Position numbers and translations under genes: made by a program
Notes under the pieces: generated by a model
What the model saw: the letters and a program-made list of their open reading frames with translations, nothing else
Told to the model about the DNA's origin: nothing
Database searches by the model: none
Part shown: positions 16,340 through 25,575 of the stretch, in pieces
Numbering within the stretch: position 1 is the first letter of the stretch
Layout of the letters: each line of letters opens with the position of its first letter
Assembly: GCF_014384985.1 (NCBI RefSeq)
Contig: NZ_JACRSX010000016.1
Span: 11,060-75,059, forward strand
Origin: Jutongia huaianensis
GTDB taxonomy: Bacteria > Bacillota > Clostridia > Lachnospirales > Lachnospiraceae
DNA length: 64,000 nt
Direction: 5' to 3'

Positions 16340-17608
16340 ATGCCCGTTGAAATTTTATCTATGACACACGACCTGACGACATTACTGTTTGGCATTTACA
16401 TCTCCGCCTTTTTTCTGGGTGTCCGTCAGAATTACAAAAATACCGGCATCCTTTTTTTATTTTTTTGCGGAGAGGGACTTACCTATCTCCTGTTCTCTCT
16501 GACCATCAGCGATTCCTTTGCGCGGCAGATCTATCCGCTGATCGTTCACCTGCCTCTGGCAATCTTTCTTTTTTTATATTATAAATATCCGCTGCTCTCC
16601 TGCTTTACCTCGATATTTTCCGCTTACTTATGCTGTCAGGTAAGCACCTGGGTCGGATTGTTTGTTTTGGATCTTACCGGGCAGGACTGGTGCTATTATA
16701 CGGCGCGTATTATCACAACGCTTGTGACTTTTTTTCTGCTCTGCCGTTTTGTGTGCCGCACAACTGCGGCTGTATTTGCAAAAGAAAAACGAGAGCTTTG
16801 CGTGATCGGTTTTCTTCCGCTAACCTATTATATTTTTGATTATGCCACAACGAAATTTTCCCATCTGCTCTACTCCGGCAATAAGGCTGTCGTAGAGTTT
16901 ATGAGCTTTGCATTCTGTATTGCATATCTGATCTTTCTGCTGGTGTACTATAAAGAATTCGAAAAGAAACAGGAAATCCGTCAATACAGCGATCTTATGG
17001 AAATTCAGCTTTTATCCATTCAAAAAGAGATTGACCAAGTTCGAAACAGCAAACAGGAGCTTTCTATCCTGCGCCATGATATGCGCCATCACCTGAATAT
17101 TCTGATGACACTGCTACAGGAAGATTCTACCGAACCGGCACGCAAATATATTAAAGAAATCGGTGATGCTTATGATGAGACGATCATTGAACGATACAGC
17201 CGTAACGAAATGATCAATTCTGTTATTTCTATTTATCAGATGCGCTTTTCGGACAAGGGCTTCGCGCTGCATTGTACGATACGCACCGGCGAAACGCTTT
17301 CCTGCCCGGATCTTGCTATCTGTACGATCCTGTCCAATGCCCTTGAAAATGCCATGCACTCTCTGGAAAAGCTGCAGTCCGACGACAAATGGGCCCGTCT
17401 CTCCCTGACCCAGAAGGATCACCAGCTTCTCTTGGAAATCGAGAATCCCGTGGATAAGGTTCCAAAATTTATTGACGGAATTCCCGCATCCAGCGAAAAA
17501 GGGCATGGCATTGGAGTTAAAAGTATTGTATACTATGTAGAGCAGCTGCACGGACAGTATCATTTTTCTGTATTGAATCATACATTTATATTAAGAATTA
17601 TAATTTGA
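16340..17608 (+). CDS. AgrC/ComD-like GHKL sensor histidine kinase
   Basis: 422 residues. The first 205 contain six or seven hydrophobic helices. A coiled linker leads to the H-box LSILRHDMRHHLN (phosphorylated H246), then an HATPase_c domain with N-box SNALENAMHS and the glycine-rich EKGHGIGVKS. This is the layout of AgrC/HPK10 kinases, which sense peptides or membrane state through the multi-helix N-terminus. The cognate LytTR regulator follows 79 bases downstream. No agrB- or agrD-like peptide gene is visible nearby, so the signal is unknown. Confidence 0.92.
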   Translation: MPVEILSMTHDLTTLLFGIYISAFFLGVRQNYKNTGILFLFFCGEGLTYLLFSLTISDSFARQIYPLIVHLPLAIFLFLYYKYPLLSCFTSIFSAYLCCQVSTWVGLFVLDLTGQDWCYYTARIITTLVTFFLLCRFVCRTTAAVFAKEKRELCVIGFLPLTYYIFDYATTKFSHLLYSGNKAVVEFMSFAFCIAYLIFLLVYYKEFEKKQEIRQYSDLMEIQLLSIQKEIDQVRNSKQELSILRHDMRHHLNILMTLLQEDSTEPARKYIKEIGDAYDETIIERYSRNEMINSVISIYQMRFSDKGFALHCTIRTGETLSCPDLAICTILSNALENAMHSLEKLQSDDKWARLSLTQKDHQLLLEIENPVDKVPKFIDGIPASSEKGHGIGVKSIVYYVEQLHGQYHFSVLNHTFILRIII

Positions 17609-17687
17609 GAACTGCTATTTGTGCCTGCGCTTCAAGTTTTATGGCTTTTCGGCAAAGCATGGATATTATTTTTTGAGGTACCGTTTT

Positions 17688-18395
17688 ATGAAGATAGCAA
17701 TTTGTGATGATGAGTTATCATATTTAGATGAAACAGAACGTCTTTTAAAACAATGGGCAGATCAGCGGGGAATTGATATCACCCCGTACCGCTTCACCAA
17801 TGGAGATGACCTGATCCAGGCACACCAGACATATTGTATGGACCTGATCATTCTTGATATCATTATGCCTCTTCTCAACGGAATGGATACCGCGAGAGAA
17901 TTGCGCCATGATCATCAGTCGGTCCCGATTATTTTTCTGACCTCCTCCCGTGAGTATGCAGTGGATTCTTATGATGTCAAGGCATTTCATTACCTGATGA
18001 AGCCCCTTGAAAGCGATCATCTTTTTCGTGTCCTGGATGATTTTTGGGAAACAACCCACACAGCCCGCGAATCCTTTGCCGCCCAGACCGACACAGGCTT
18101 TTGCAGGATCACACTGGAGGACGTGGATTATCTGGAGGCACAGAACAAAAGAGTCCTGGTGTCCCTGTCCAATGATACGGACATAGAAATACGAGAGCTT
18201 TTTTCCAAATGTGAAGAAATCTTCAGTCTGGAAAAGGGCTTCTTTAAGTGCCATCGCAGCTATATCGTAAATCTAAACCACGTAGAACAGTTTACCAAGA
18301 CTCAGATCAGTACCAAAAACGACATAATTATTCCCATTTCCCGGAATAATTATGCCGCCTTTAAGGAAGCATATTTTTCTTATATGTTCCGATAA
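17688..18395 (+). CDS. LytTR-family response regulator
   Basis: 235 residues starting MKIAICDDELSYLDET. Upstream in-frame codons back to 17619 are not typical of the family, and GAGG lies ten bases before the chosen ATG. The receiver domain carries acceptor D57 (LIILDIIMPLLNG) and K102-region LMKPLE. The C-terminal LytTR DNA-binding domain (about 130-235) contains LEAQNKRVLVSL and FFKCHRSYIVNLNHV. It is the partner of the AgrC-like kinase just upstream. LytTR regulators bind paired direct repeats; the first candidate target is the phospholipid operon 200 bases downstream (inference). Confidence 0.93.
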   Translation: MKIAICDDELSYLDETERLLKQWADQRGIDITPYRFTNGDDLIQAHQTYCMDLIILDIIMPLLNGMDTARELRHDHQSVPIIFLTSSREYAVDSYDVKAFHYLMKPLESDHLFRVLDDFWETTHTARESFAAQTDTGFCRITLEDVDYLEAQNKRVLVSLSNDTDIEIRELFSKCEEIFSLEKGFFKCHRSYIVNLNHVEQFTKTQISTKNDIIIPISRNNYAAFKEAYFSYMFR

Positions 18396-18486
18396 GAATA
18401 ACTCATCAGAAATGCGGGTTTGTTATCCCTCCTTTCTTCCGGTAAACAACATCCTTATAATCTATATTTATTAAATTTTTCTTCTT

Positions 18487-18529
18487 TTTAATGATAACAC
18501 CCCTTTTATCATTAAATTTATGTTATAGT
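18487..18529 (+). promoter_or_regulatory. Inverted repeat overlapping the -35 region of the phospholipid operon
   Basis: TTTAATGATAA (18487-18497) and TTATCATTAAA (18506-18516) form a perfect 11-bp inverted repeat with an 8-base spacer. A -10-like TATAGT lies at 18524-18529 with no matching -35, so the repeat covers the place where a -35 would be. This fits an operator or a structured leader; the factor is unknown. The rest of 18396-18592 shows no gene. Confidence 0.45.
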
Positions 18530-18592
18530 AAGAAAGTAGCTTATTATCATTATCCGCAACAAGAGATCGTGCACTTGCACAAGCGTTAATAT

Positions 18593-19648
18593 ATGAAAGA
18601 AATAATACATAAAAATAGAAACAAAATTATCTGTTTTATTGTCACTTTGATTCTCGCTTTAATCACAATCTACGCAGTATTTAAAGGAAGCGGTATTTCG
18701 CCGGATGAACTGGTTTCCAGTCTCCGGGAGTCCTCCTGGGCGGGCATTGTACCGGCCGCTGTCAGCATGCTTGGATTTATCTGGTTTGAAGGGGATGCTC
18801 TGCGGGTAATCCTGCGGCATATGGGCTATCCGGTGAAACGGTCACAGGGATTTATTTATTCCGCCGCAGATGTGTATTTTTCTGCCATTACCCCTTCGGC
18901 TTCCGGCGGGCAGCCTGCCAGTGCATTCTTTATGGTACAGGATGGCATTCCGGTCACAGCAGTCATGACTGCTCTTCTGCTGAATCTGATCATGTACACA
19001 CTGGCGATCATCAGCATTAGTATTGCTGACATTCTGATCTTTCCAAAGATCTTTCTGAATTTCAGTATTGCCTGCCGTATTTTGATCGTGGCGGGAGGTG
19101 TGATTCTGGCGGGACTCGGCATATTGTTTTATATGCTGCTGCGAAAGCAGGAACTTATGAAGTCGATCTGTCTCGGCATTACCGGATTACTGCACCGGCT
19201 TCACTGCCACCGCCTCGCAGGACGCATTGAACGCAAGCTTTCTGTTTCCCTTGAGAAGTACAGCCATTGTGTTGATGCCGTACTGGGGGGACGCAGGATG
19301 CTTTGGAGGGTATACCTTCTCAATGTACTGCAGCGAATGTCACAGATCATTGTTACATTATTTTCCTTTGGTGCCATGCATGGCGATCTGCATAAGCTGC
19401 CTCATTTGCTGGCTACACAGATCTATGTGGTGCTGGGATCAAACTGCGTACCGATTCCTGGAGGTATGGGAGTCACGGATTATCTGATGCTCAAGGGCTA
19501 TTGCCGGCTTATGCCGAGGGATGAGGCATTCCGGCTGGAGATCTTAAGCCGCGGACTTTCCTTCTATATCTGCATTCTCGTGAGTCTCGTCACGGTGATC
19601 GCAGGTTATATTGTACTTCGCAAAAGAAAAATGAAAATGGAGAAATGA
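18593..19648 (+). CDS. Lysylphosphatidylglycerol synthase TM-region (UPF0104/YbhN) membrane protein
   Basis: 351 residues with about eight membrane helices. The motif ITPSASGGQPASAFFMVQDG and the C-terminal LGSNCVPIPGGMGVTDYLML are hallmarks of the lysylphosphatidylglycerol synthase flippase-like family. The soluble aminoacyl-transferase half of MprF is absent. Family members are thought to move or handle phospholipids in the membrane. It is the first gene of a four-gene operon with PssA, Psd and a PAP2 protein, which points to a role in phospholipid homeostasis (inference). The ribosome binding site is poor, which is unusual in this genome. Confidence 0.87.
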   Translation: MKEIIHKNRNKIICFIVTLILALITIYAVFKGSGISPDELVSSLRESSWAGIVPAAVSMLGFIWFEGDALRVILRHMGYPVKRSQGFIYSAADVYFSAITPSASGGQPASAFFMVQDGIPVTAVMTALLLNLIMYTLAIISISIADILIFPKIFLNFSIACRILIVAGGVILAGLGILFYMLLRKQELMKSICLGITGLLHRLHCHRLAGRIERKLSVSLEKYSHCVDAVLGGRRMLWRVYLLNVLQRMSQIIVTLFSFGAMHGDLHKLPHLLATQIYVVLGSNCVPIPGGMGVTDYLMLKGYCRLMPRDEAFRLEILSRGLSFYICILVSLVTVIAGYIVLRKRKMKMEK

Positions 19649-19650
19649 AA

Positions 19651-20355
19651 ATGATTGGATTTTATGATTACACAGTAGTTCTTACCTACCTTTCACTGAT
19701 GTCGGGAGCAACCGGTATTATGCTTTGCCTGAATGGGATCGGACACCCTTATCTGGGAATGTTCTTTCTGTTGTTTTCCGGTTTATGTGATACCTTTGAC
19801 GGCAAGGTTGCCCGTACCAAAAAGAACCGCACCGAACAAATGAAAAATTTCGGCATTCAAATTGATTCTTTATCAGATCTGGTCGCTTTTGGCCTGCTCC
19901 CTGCCAGTATCGGAATTTCCATGCTCCGCTATGCCTTGCGTATGCCGGGGCTTTCCGGATTTACCAGTTACGTCTTAACGCATTATCCGAAGCCAACGCA
20001 GTTTATTCTGACATTTATTGCTGTGTTGTATGTGCTGGCAGCTATGATCCGTCTTGCATATTTTAACGTGATGGAGGAGGAAGACCAGAACCGGGACGAA
20101 ACAGGTGCCAAGATCTACACCGGACTGCCTGTGACATCTGCAGCCCTGATCTTCCCGGCGGTATTGCTGTTCCATCTTCTGCTCCGCGCCGATCTGACAC
20201 TTCTTTACTTTGGAGTTATGATTCTGACAGGGCTTTTCTTCCTGTCCAAAATACAGATCAAAAAACCGCAGAATCGTGGAATTGCCTTGTTGATCACCTT
20301 TGGTGCTGTGGAGTTTATTATTCTGATCTTGAAACTGCTGTGCCTGAGACATTAA
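19651..20355 (+). CDS. pssA: CDP-diacylglycerol-serine O-phosphatidyltransferase
   Basis: 234 residues from the ATG at 19651, eight bases after GGAG; an ATG at 19645 overlaps the previous stop (ATGA) and may also be used. The CDP-alcohol phosphatidyltransferase signature is present: DTFDGKVAR, then FGIQIDSLSD, with 12 residues rather than 8 between AR and G. Six or more membrane helices follow. It makes phosphatidylserine from CDP-diacylglycerol and serine. The next gene decarboxylates that product, so the operon can make phosphatidylethanolamine. Confidence 0.92.
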   Translation: MIGFYDYTVVLTYLSLMSGATGIMLCLNGIGHPYLGMFFLLFSGLCDTFDGKVARTKKNRTEQMKNFGIQIDSLSDLVAFGLLPASIGISMLRYALRMPGLSGFTSYVLTHYPKPTQFILTFIAVLYVLAAMIRLAYFNVMEEEDQNRDETGAKIYTGLPVTSAALIFPAVLLFHLLLRADLTLLYFGVMILTGLFFLSKIQIKKPQNRGIALLITFGAVEFIILILKLLCLRH

Positions 20356-20381
20356 TTATTTGCTAAATAATGGAGAATACT

Positions 20382-21200
20382 ATGAATACACTTCATTTTC
20401 TTTATCATACAACACCGGGCAGACTGCTTCTAAAGCCCCTGACGGCGCCTGCATTATCAAGGGCCTGCGGTGCTTTTCTGGATTCAAAGCTGTCCCATTT
20501 TCTGGTCAGACCATTTGCACGTCATAATCGGATCAGGCTGTCTGACTATGAAATGGACAATGTTCAAAGCTTTAACGATTTCTTCTCCCGAAAGATCCGG
20601 GATGGACTCCGTCCCATCGACCGGGATCCGGAACATCTGATCGCCCCGTGCGACGGCCTTATATCAGTCTGGCCGGTTCAGGGAGACACCGTGCTTCCCA
20701 TTAAGCAGAGTCACTACACATTACCGTCCCTGCTGCACAGCAAGAAGCTGGCAGCCCGCTATCAGGGTGGATACTGTCTTGTCTTTCGCCTTTGCGTTGA
20801 CCATTACCACCGCTACTGCTACGTGGACTCCGGACCTAAAAGCAAAAATTTTTTTATCCCCGGCGTACTGCATACGGTGCGCCCCGTTGCGTTGGAACAG
20901 GTACCCGTTTTCACAGAAAACAGCCGGGAATACACCTTGATCCGGACCTCCCATTTCGGTACTGTGACCCAGATGGAGGTGGGCGCTATGCTGGTGGGAC
21001 GCATTGTAAATCACGAGAATGAGGGAACTGCTGTCCGCGGTAAAGAAAAGGGATTTTTTCAATATGGCGGCTCCACGATCATTCTGCTGATCGAACCGGA
21101 TCAGGTGCGGATCCGTCAGGATCTTTTAACGCATTCTCTGTCAGGCAGGGAAACCACAGTAAAAATGGGAGAGGTGATCGGACATGCAAAGCAGGCTTAA
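20382..21200 (+). CDS. psd: Phosphatidylserine decarboxylase proenzyme
   Basis: 272 residues from the ATG at 20382 (MNTLHFLYHT), six bases after GGAG; an ATG at 20370 has no site. SFNDFFSRKI and IAPCDGLISV are typical of the family. D (in PCDG), H (VDHYHRYCYV) and the self-cleavage serine in YGGST match the catalytic set, with GGST replacing the classic LGST. The proenzyme cleaves itself to create a pyruvoyl cofactor and converts phosphatidylserine to phosphatidylethanolamine. It overlaps the downstream PAP2 gene by 17 bases. Confidence 0.93.
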   Translation: MNTLHFLYHTTPGRLLLKPLTAPALSRACGAFLDSKLSHFLVRPFARHNRIRLSDYEMDNVQSFNDFFSRKIRDGLRPIDRDPEHLIAPCDGLISVWPVQGDTVLPIKQSHYTLPSLLHSKKLAARYQGGYCLVFRLCVDHYHRYCYVDSGPKSKNFFIPGVLHTVRPVALEQVPVFTENSREYTLIRTSHFGTVTQMEVGAMLVGRIVNHENEGTAVRGKEKGFFQYGGSTIILLIEPDQVRIRQDLLTHSLSGRETTVKMGEVIGHAKQA

Positions 21201-21840
21201 ATCATTGATACCAAAATATGCCATTCTCCCGCTGGGGCTGGCTCTTCTGGTCAACACCTGCGTCTATACCGGAGTGGGGCAGCTACGCCACTTTCTGACC
21301 TTTTCCTCCTGGGAGACTTCTTTTGATAAAGCCCTTCCCTTTGTTGCTCCTTTTGTGTTTTTTTATATTCTGGCTTTTGTACAATGGGGTGTCAGTTATA
21401 TTCTCATTGCCAGAGACAGCCGGGAGCTGTGCTATCGTTTTGCCATCAGTAATATCTACGCCAAAATAATCTGTCTTTTCTTTTTTCTGCTGTTCCCAAC
21501 CACGCTCACCCGTCCGGAAATCTCCGGAACCGATCTGTGCAGCCGTCTGGTACAGCTAATCTACACTATTGATGCACCGGTCAATCTTTTTCCGTCCATT
21601 CACTGTCTGGAAAGCTGGGCATGTATTCGTGCCGCCTTTCTCTTAAAAAAATCAAACCGCACCTACAAAATTATTACGATCTTGATGTCTTTGGGCGTCT
21701 TTGCTTCGACCCTGCTGATCAAGCAGCATGTGATCGTTGATGTTTTCGGAGGAATTCTGGTGTTTGAGGTGGGATTCCGGATTGCGGGAAGGATTCTGAA
21801 TACCAGAGGACAATGCAAAAAGGGAGCTGCCACACCATGA
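21184..21840 (+). CDS. PAP2-superfamily membrane phosphatase or transferase
   Basis: 218 residues with five or six membrane helices. FPSIHCLESW (PSxxH) and KQHVIVDVFGG (second active-site His and Asp) match the C-terminal motifs of the PAP2 / inositolphosphotransferase-like family; the first KxxxxxxRP motif is reduced to a short TRPEIS. Members remove phosphate from phosphatidate, phosphatidylglycerophosphate or undecaprenyl diphosphate, or transfer head groups. Placement after PssA and Psd points to lipid substrates (inference). Its stop codon lies inside the terminator hairpin. Confidence 0.82.
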   Translation: MQSRLKSLIPKYAILPLGLALLVNTCVYTGVGQLRHFLTFSSWETSFDKALPFVAPFVFFYILAFVQWGVSYILIARDSRELCYRFAISNIYAKIICLFFFLLFPTTLTRPEISGTDLCSRLVQLIYTIDAPVNLFPSIHCLESWACIRAAFLLKKSNRTYKIITILMSLGVFASTLLIKQHVIVDVFGGILVFEVGFRIAGRILNTRGQCKKGAATP

Positions 21841-21852
21841 CAGCTCCCTTTT
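21818..21852. terminator. Bidirectional terminator between the lipid operon and metG
   Basis: AAAAGGGAGCTG (21818-21829) and CAGCTCCCTTTT (21841-21852) form a perfect 12-bp stem with an 11-base loop. A/T runs flank both sides, so it can end transcription from both converging genes. The PAP2 stop codon is in the loop. Confidence 0.85.
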
Positions 21853-21872
21853 CACTCTATATGATTTAATTT

Positions 21873-23852
21873 TTAACAGATCTCCGCACCTGCCGGCATC
21901 TCTTTCTCCGGTGTTACCAGTGCCAGATTGCCGTCCGCATCCTCTGCGCAAAGAAGCATTCCCTCAGACAAAACTCCGGCCAGCTTCGCAGGCTTTAAGT
22001 TTACCAGAACCATAACCTTCTTGCCCACCATCTCCTCTGCGGAGTAGTGCTGCTTGATTCCGGATACGATCTGCTTGACCTCGCTGCCGATACGCACCTG
22101 GGAGCACAGAAGCTTCTTGGACTTCTTTACTTCCTCGCAGGCAATGATCTCGCCTACCTGGAACTGCATCTTCGTGAAATCGTCAAAGGTGATCTCCGGC
22201 TTCGCCTCAATGTCGATAACATTTTCCGGAACACCGCCGCCGTTGGCTGCCGCCTGTGCCTTCTGAATCTCCTCCGCCTTCACTTTTACCTCGTCCATAT
22301 CAAGACGGGCAAATAAAATCTCCGGCTTCTCTGTTACCTTTGTACCGTTTACATAACCGCCGAAATGATCCATCTCCTCCAACGGACGCTTTGCCGCACC
22401 GATCTGGGCGAGGATACGGTCTGTCGTATCCGGCATAAAGGACTCCAACAGGCTTGCACCAATGGTAATGCTTTCCAGAAGATTATAAAGCACTGTAGAA
22501 AGACGGTCCTTTTTCGCCTCATCCTTTCCAAGGATCCAAGGCTCTGTCTCGTCAATATATTTGTTACATCTCTTAAAGATGGTGAATACCTCTGTGATGG
22601 CATCAGCTACACGGAGCTTATCCATTTTCTCCTCCACCTTCTTTGGTGCTGCCAGTACCACGGCCTTCAGATCATCATCTACCACCTCTGTAACACCCTT
22701 ATCCTCTGCAACACCGCCAAGATATTTATTGGTCATAGAGATAGTACGGTTTACCAGATTTCCCAGTGTATTGGCAAGGTCAGAGTTCATACGCTCTACC
22801 ATAAGCTCCCATGTGATGACGCCGTCATTCTCAAACGGCATCTCGTGAAGTACGAAATAACGGACAGCATCTACACCAAACATATCTACAAGATCGTCTG
22901 CATAGATTACATTTCCTTTGGATTTACTCATCTTGCCATCGCCCTGCAGCAGCCACGGATGACCAAATACCTGCTTCGGCAGCGGCTCACCCAGAGCCAT
23001 GAGAATGATCGGCCAGTAAATTGTATGGAAACGGATAATATCCTTTCCGATCAGATGGAGATCTGCCGGCCAGAACTTCTTATAAAGATCCTCTCCATTC
23101 TCATCGAGGCGGTCCTCTCCGTCCACATCATAACCGAGACCGGTGATATAGTTGCTGAGCGCATCAAGCCATACATATACTACATGATCCGGATCGAAAT
23201 CTACCGGGATACCCCATTTGAAAGAGGTTCTGGATACACACAGATCCTGCAGTCCCGGAAGAAGGAAGTTGTTCATCATCTCATTTTTGCGGGACTCCGG
23301 CTGAATAAACTCCGGATGTGTATTGATATGCTCGATCAGCCGGTCTGCATATTTGCTGAGCTTCAGGAAATATGCCTCCTCCTTTGCCGGCTGGCATGGA
23401 CGTCCGCAGTCCGGACACTTTCCATCCACCAGCTGGGACTGTGTAAAGAAGGACTCGCAAGGTGTACAGTACATGCCCTCATAAAATCCCTTATAAATGT
23501 CGCCCTGATCATAAAGCTTTTTGAAGATCTTCTGTACCTGCTTCTCATGATCCTCGTCCGTCGTACGGATAAAACGGTCATAAGACGTATTCATCAGATC
23601 CCAGATCGTCTTGATCTGCCCGGAAACATCATCTACGAATTTCTTTGGTGTGATTCCGGCTTCCTCTGCCTTCAACTCGATCTTCTGGCCATGCTCATCC
23701 GTTCCTGTCTGAAAACGTACATCATATCCCTGCTGTCTCTTGAAACGCACGATACTGTCTGCCAGAACGGCTTCATATGTGTTACCGATATGTGGTTTTC
23801 CTGACGTATACGCAATCGCGGTTGTCAGATAAAATCTCTTTTTCTCTGCCAT
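21873..23852 (-). CDS. metG: Methionyl-tRNA synthetase
   Basis: 659 residues. The class I motifs are AYTSGKPHIGNTYEA (HIGH-like) and KMSKSKGN. A knuckle with CTPCESFF and CPDCGRPC indicates a four-cysteine zinc site. An anticodon-binding helical domain is followed by a C-terminal EMAP-like tRNA-binding domain (about 555-659). It charges tRNA-Met in the cytosol. No T-box leader is seen; the gene has its own promoter, whose -35 abuts the pncB stop codon. Confidence 0.97.
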   Translation of the reverse strand: MAEKKRFYLTTAIAYTSGKPHIGNTYEAVLADSIVRFKRQQGYDVRFQTGTDEHGQKIELKAEEAGITPKKFVDDVSGQIKTIWDLMNTSYDRFIRTTDEDHEKQVQKIFKKLYDQGDIYKGFYEGMYCTPCESFFTQSQLVDGKCPDCGRPCQPAKEEAYFLKLSKYADRLIEHINTHPEFIQPESRKNEMMNNFLLPGLQDLCVSRTSFKWGIPVDFDPDHVVYVWLDALSNYITGLGYDVDGEDRLDENGEDLYKKFWPADLHLIGKDIIRFHTIYWPIILMALGEPLPKQVFGHPWLLQGDGKMSKSKGNVIYADDLVDMFGVDAVRYFVLHEMPFENDGVITWELMVERMNSDLANTLGNLVNRTISMTNKYLGGVAEDKGVTEVVDDDLKAVVLAAPKKVEEKMDKLRVADAITEVFTIFKRCNKYIDETEPWILGKDEAKKDRLSTVLYNLLESITIGASLLESFMPDTTDRILAQIGAAKRPLEEMDHFGGYVNGTKVTEKPEILFARLDMDEVKVKAEEIQKAQAAANGGGVPENVIDIEAKPEITFDDFTKMQFQVGEIIACEEVKKSKKLLCSQVRIGSEVKQIVSGIKQHYSAEEMVGKKVMVLVNLKPAKLAGVLSEGMLLCAEDADGNLALVTPEKEMPAGAEIC

Positions 23853-23980
23853 CTGCTGTCCCTCTTTTCCTAATTTTCTAATTTATTATTGCCTGTCATG
23901 ACTTCTTCGATACGAAATGTATCCGTTTTTCTGTAAGCTTGCTTCTTTGTCATTTTGCCGACAATAACCCTATCTTATTT

Positions 23981-24009
23981 ACTTTAGTATTCCTCCCCCG
24001 ATTTGTCAA
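23981..24009 (-). promoter_or_regulatory. metG promoter
   Basis: Minus strand -35 TTGACA (24009-24004) and -10 TAAAGT (23986-23981), with 17 bp between. The -35 touches the pncB stop codon at 24012-24010. A leader of about 125 bases follows, with no recognised riboswitch or T-box. Confidence 0.65.
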
Positions 24010-25464
24010 CTATTTCTGTACCTCATAAAGCAGCTCCATCTTCATATCATAATAATCTGGTGTCATATCCAGATAGTGCACATGAGGATTTTCAAAACGC
24101 TGCTCCTCCGGCCACATCTCCTCCTTCATCTGCTCCTTGACATAGGCACGGATCTCCTCCAGAGACGGCTGCTTATAAACCAGCTTTCCGTCCTTAAAGA
24201 TCGGCACCTGAAGCTCCTTTCCCGTGCAGTTATCAAAGGTACGCTGACGCCATGGAGCAACCGGATCCACATAGCGGAACGGCTTGGTGAGATCTATTTC
24301 CTCATCATACTTGCCGATAAGATCCGCTACCGCCTTCCCTGTCTCATCATAGATACGATAAACCTTTTTCAGCCCCGGATTCGTGATCTTCTCCACATTT
24401 TCCGAAACTTTGATCCTTGGCTGATATACGCCATCACGCTTTACGGCAGATATCTTATAAACAGCTCCAAAGACCGGCTCACTCTTGGAAGTGATCAGAC
24501 GCTCCCCCACGCCAAAGCTGTCAATACGACCCCCCTGATCGATCAGGGAAGAGATCGTGTACTCATCAAGACTGTTGGAGGCTACGATCTGGCAGTCTGT
24601 GAGCCCGGCCTCATCCAGCATTTTCCGGGTCTTTTTGGAAAGGTACGCCAGGTCACCGCTGTCAATGCGCACGCCCTTAAGACGCTTGCCCATCGGCTCC
24701 AGCACCTCTTTGGCAATCCGAATCGCATTCGGTACGCCGCTCTTTAATACATCGTAGGTATCAATGAGAAGCACCGTTCCATCCGGGTATGTCTCCGCAT
24801 ACTTCTTAAATGCCGTGTACTCGTCCTCATAGTACATTACCCAGCTGTGCGCCATAGTTCCGCCTACCGGAATCCCAAACATTTCTCCGGAGAGCACTGT
24901 CGCCGTTCCATTGACACCGCCAATATATGCAGCCCTGGCACCATATACTGCCGCATCCATATTGTGGGCACGTCTGGCACCAAAATCAGAGACAGCTCTG
25001 CCCTGCGCCGCCCGGACGATACGGCTTGCCTTCGTTGCTACCAGGGACTGATGATTGACCTGCAAGAGCACTGCCGTCTCCACAAGCTGCGCATCAATCA
25101 GTGGTGCTACGATCGTCAGGATCGGCTCATTCGGATACATGATCGTCCCCTCCGGGAATGCATAGAGATCTCCTTCAAACCTGAAATTCCGCAGATACTC
25201 CAGAAAATCCTCCTCAAAGATCTTTTGCTCCCGCAGATACGCAATATCATCATCATCAAAATGAAGATCCTGAATATATTCTATGATCTGCTCCAGTCCC
25301 GCAAAAATGGAATATCCGCCGCCATCCGGATTTTTGCGGTAAAATACATCAAATGCCACACGGGTATCTCTGTCCTGCTCCCGAAAATATCCGTTGCTCA
25401 TAGTCAGCTCATAAAAATCCATTACCATTGTCAAATTGCGTTTGTCAAACTGCTTCATTGTCAT
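24010..25464 (-). CDS. pncB: Nicotinate phosphoribosyltransferase
   Basis: 484 residues. The ATG at 25464 is best placed after GAAAGG; a GTG one codon earlier and an ATG two codons later are alternatives. NLTMVMDFYELTMSNGYF, SDFGARRAHNMDAAVYGARA, GTMAHSWVMYY and VRIDSGDLAYLSKK are signatures of the family. The enzyme makes nicotinate mononucleotide from nicotinate and PRPP, the first committed step of NAD salvage. It follows pncA and the NrtR-like regulator in one operon, after a 111-base gap. Confidence 0.95.
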   Translation of the reverse strand: MTMKQFDKRNLTMVMDFYELTMSNGYFREQDRDTRVAFDVFYRKNPDGGGYSIFAGLEQIIEYIQDLHFDDDDIAYLREQKIFEEDFLEYLRNFRFEGDLYAFPEGTIMYPNEPILTIVAPLIDAQLVETAVLLQVNHQSLVATKASRIVRAAQGRAVSDFGARRAHNMDAAVYGARAAYIGGVNGTATVLSGEMFGIPVGGTMAHSWVMYYEDEYTAFKKYAETYPDGTVLLIDTYDVLKSGVPNAIRIAKEVLEPMGKRLKGVRIDSGDLAYLSKKTRKMLDEAGLTDCQIVASNSLDEYTISSLIDQGGRIDSFGVGERLITSKSEPVFGAVYKISAVKRDGVYQPRIKVSENVEKITNPGLKKVYRIYDETGKAVADLIGKYDEEIDLTKPFRYVDPVAPWRQRTFDNCTGKELQVPIFKDGKLVYKQPSLEEIRAYVKEQMKEEMWPEEQRFENPHVHYLDMTPDYYDMKMELLYEVQK

Positions 25465-25575
25465 CACGACCTTTCTATATCACCATGTCCTTCTTTATGG
25501 ACACTTTCCTTCTTCAACCGGTGTCACGGATTACTCCCTTGCTGTTTATATTTCACCTTTGCCAATGCAAAATTG

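Noticed and set aside
16142..18592. Search for a peptide pheromone gene (AgrD-like) near the AgrC-like kinase
   Set aside because: No short frame with a ribosome binding site and AgrD-like charged/Cys layout was found on either strand of the two gaps.
22365..23804. Long plus-strand open frame (479 codons) opposite metG
   Set aside because: It lies wholly inside a certain methionyl-tRNA synthetase gene on the other strand, has no ribosome binding site, and its composition (many Ile, His, Leu, Arg) is that of an antisense shadow.
23870..23953. Possible 27-codon leader peptide before metG (MTKKQAYRKTDTFRIEEV...)
   Set aside because: It has an ATG and stop in the metG leader but no clear ribosome binding site and no run of Met codons that would suggest attenuation. 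Too weak to annotate.
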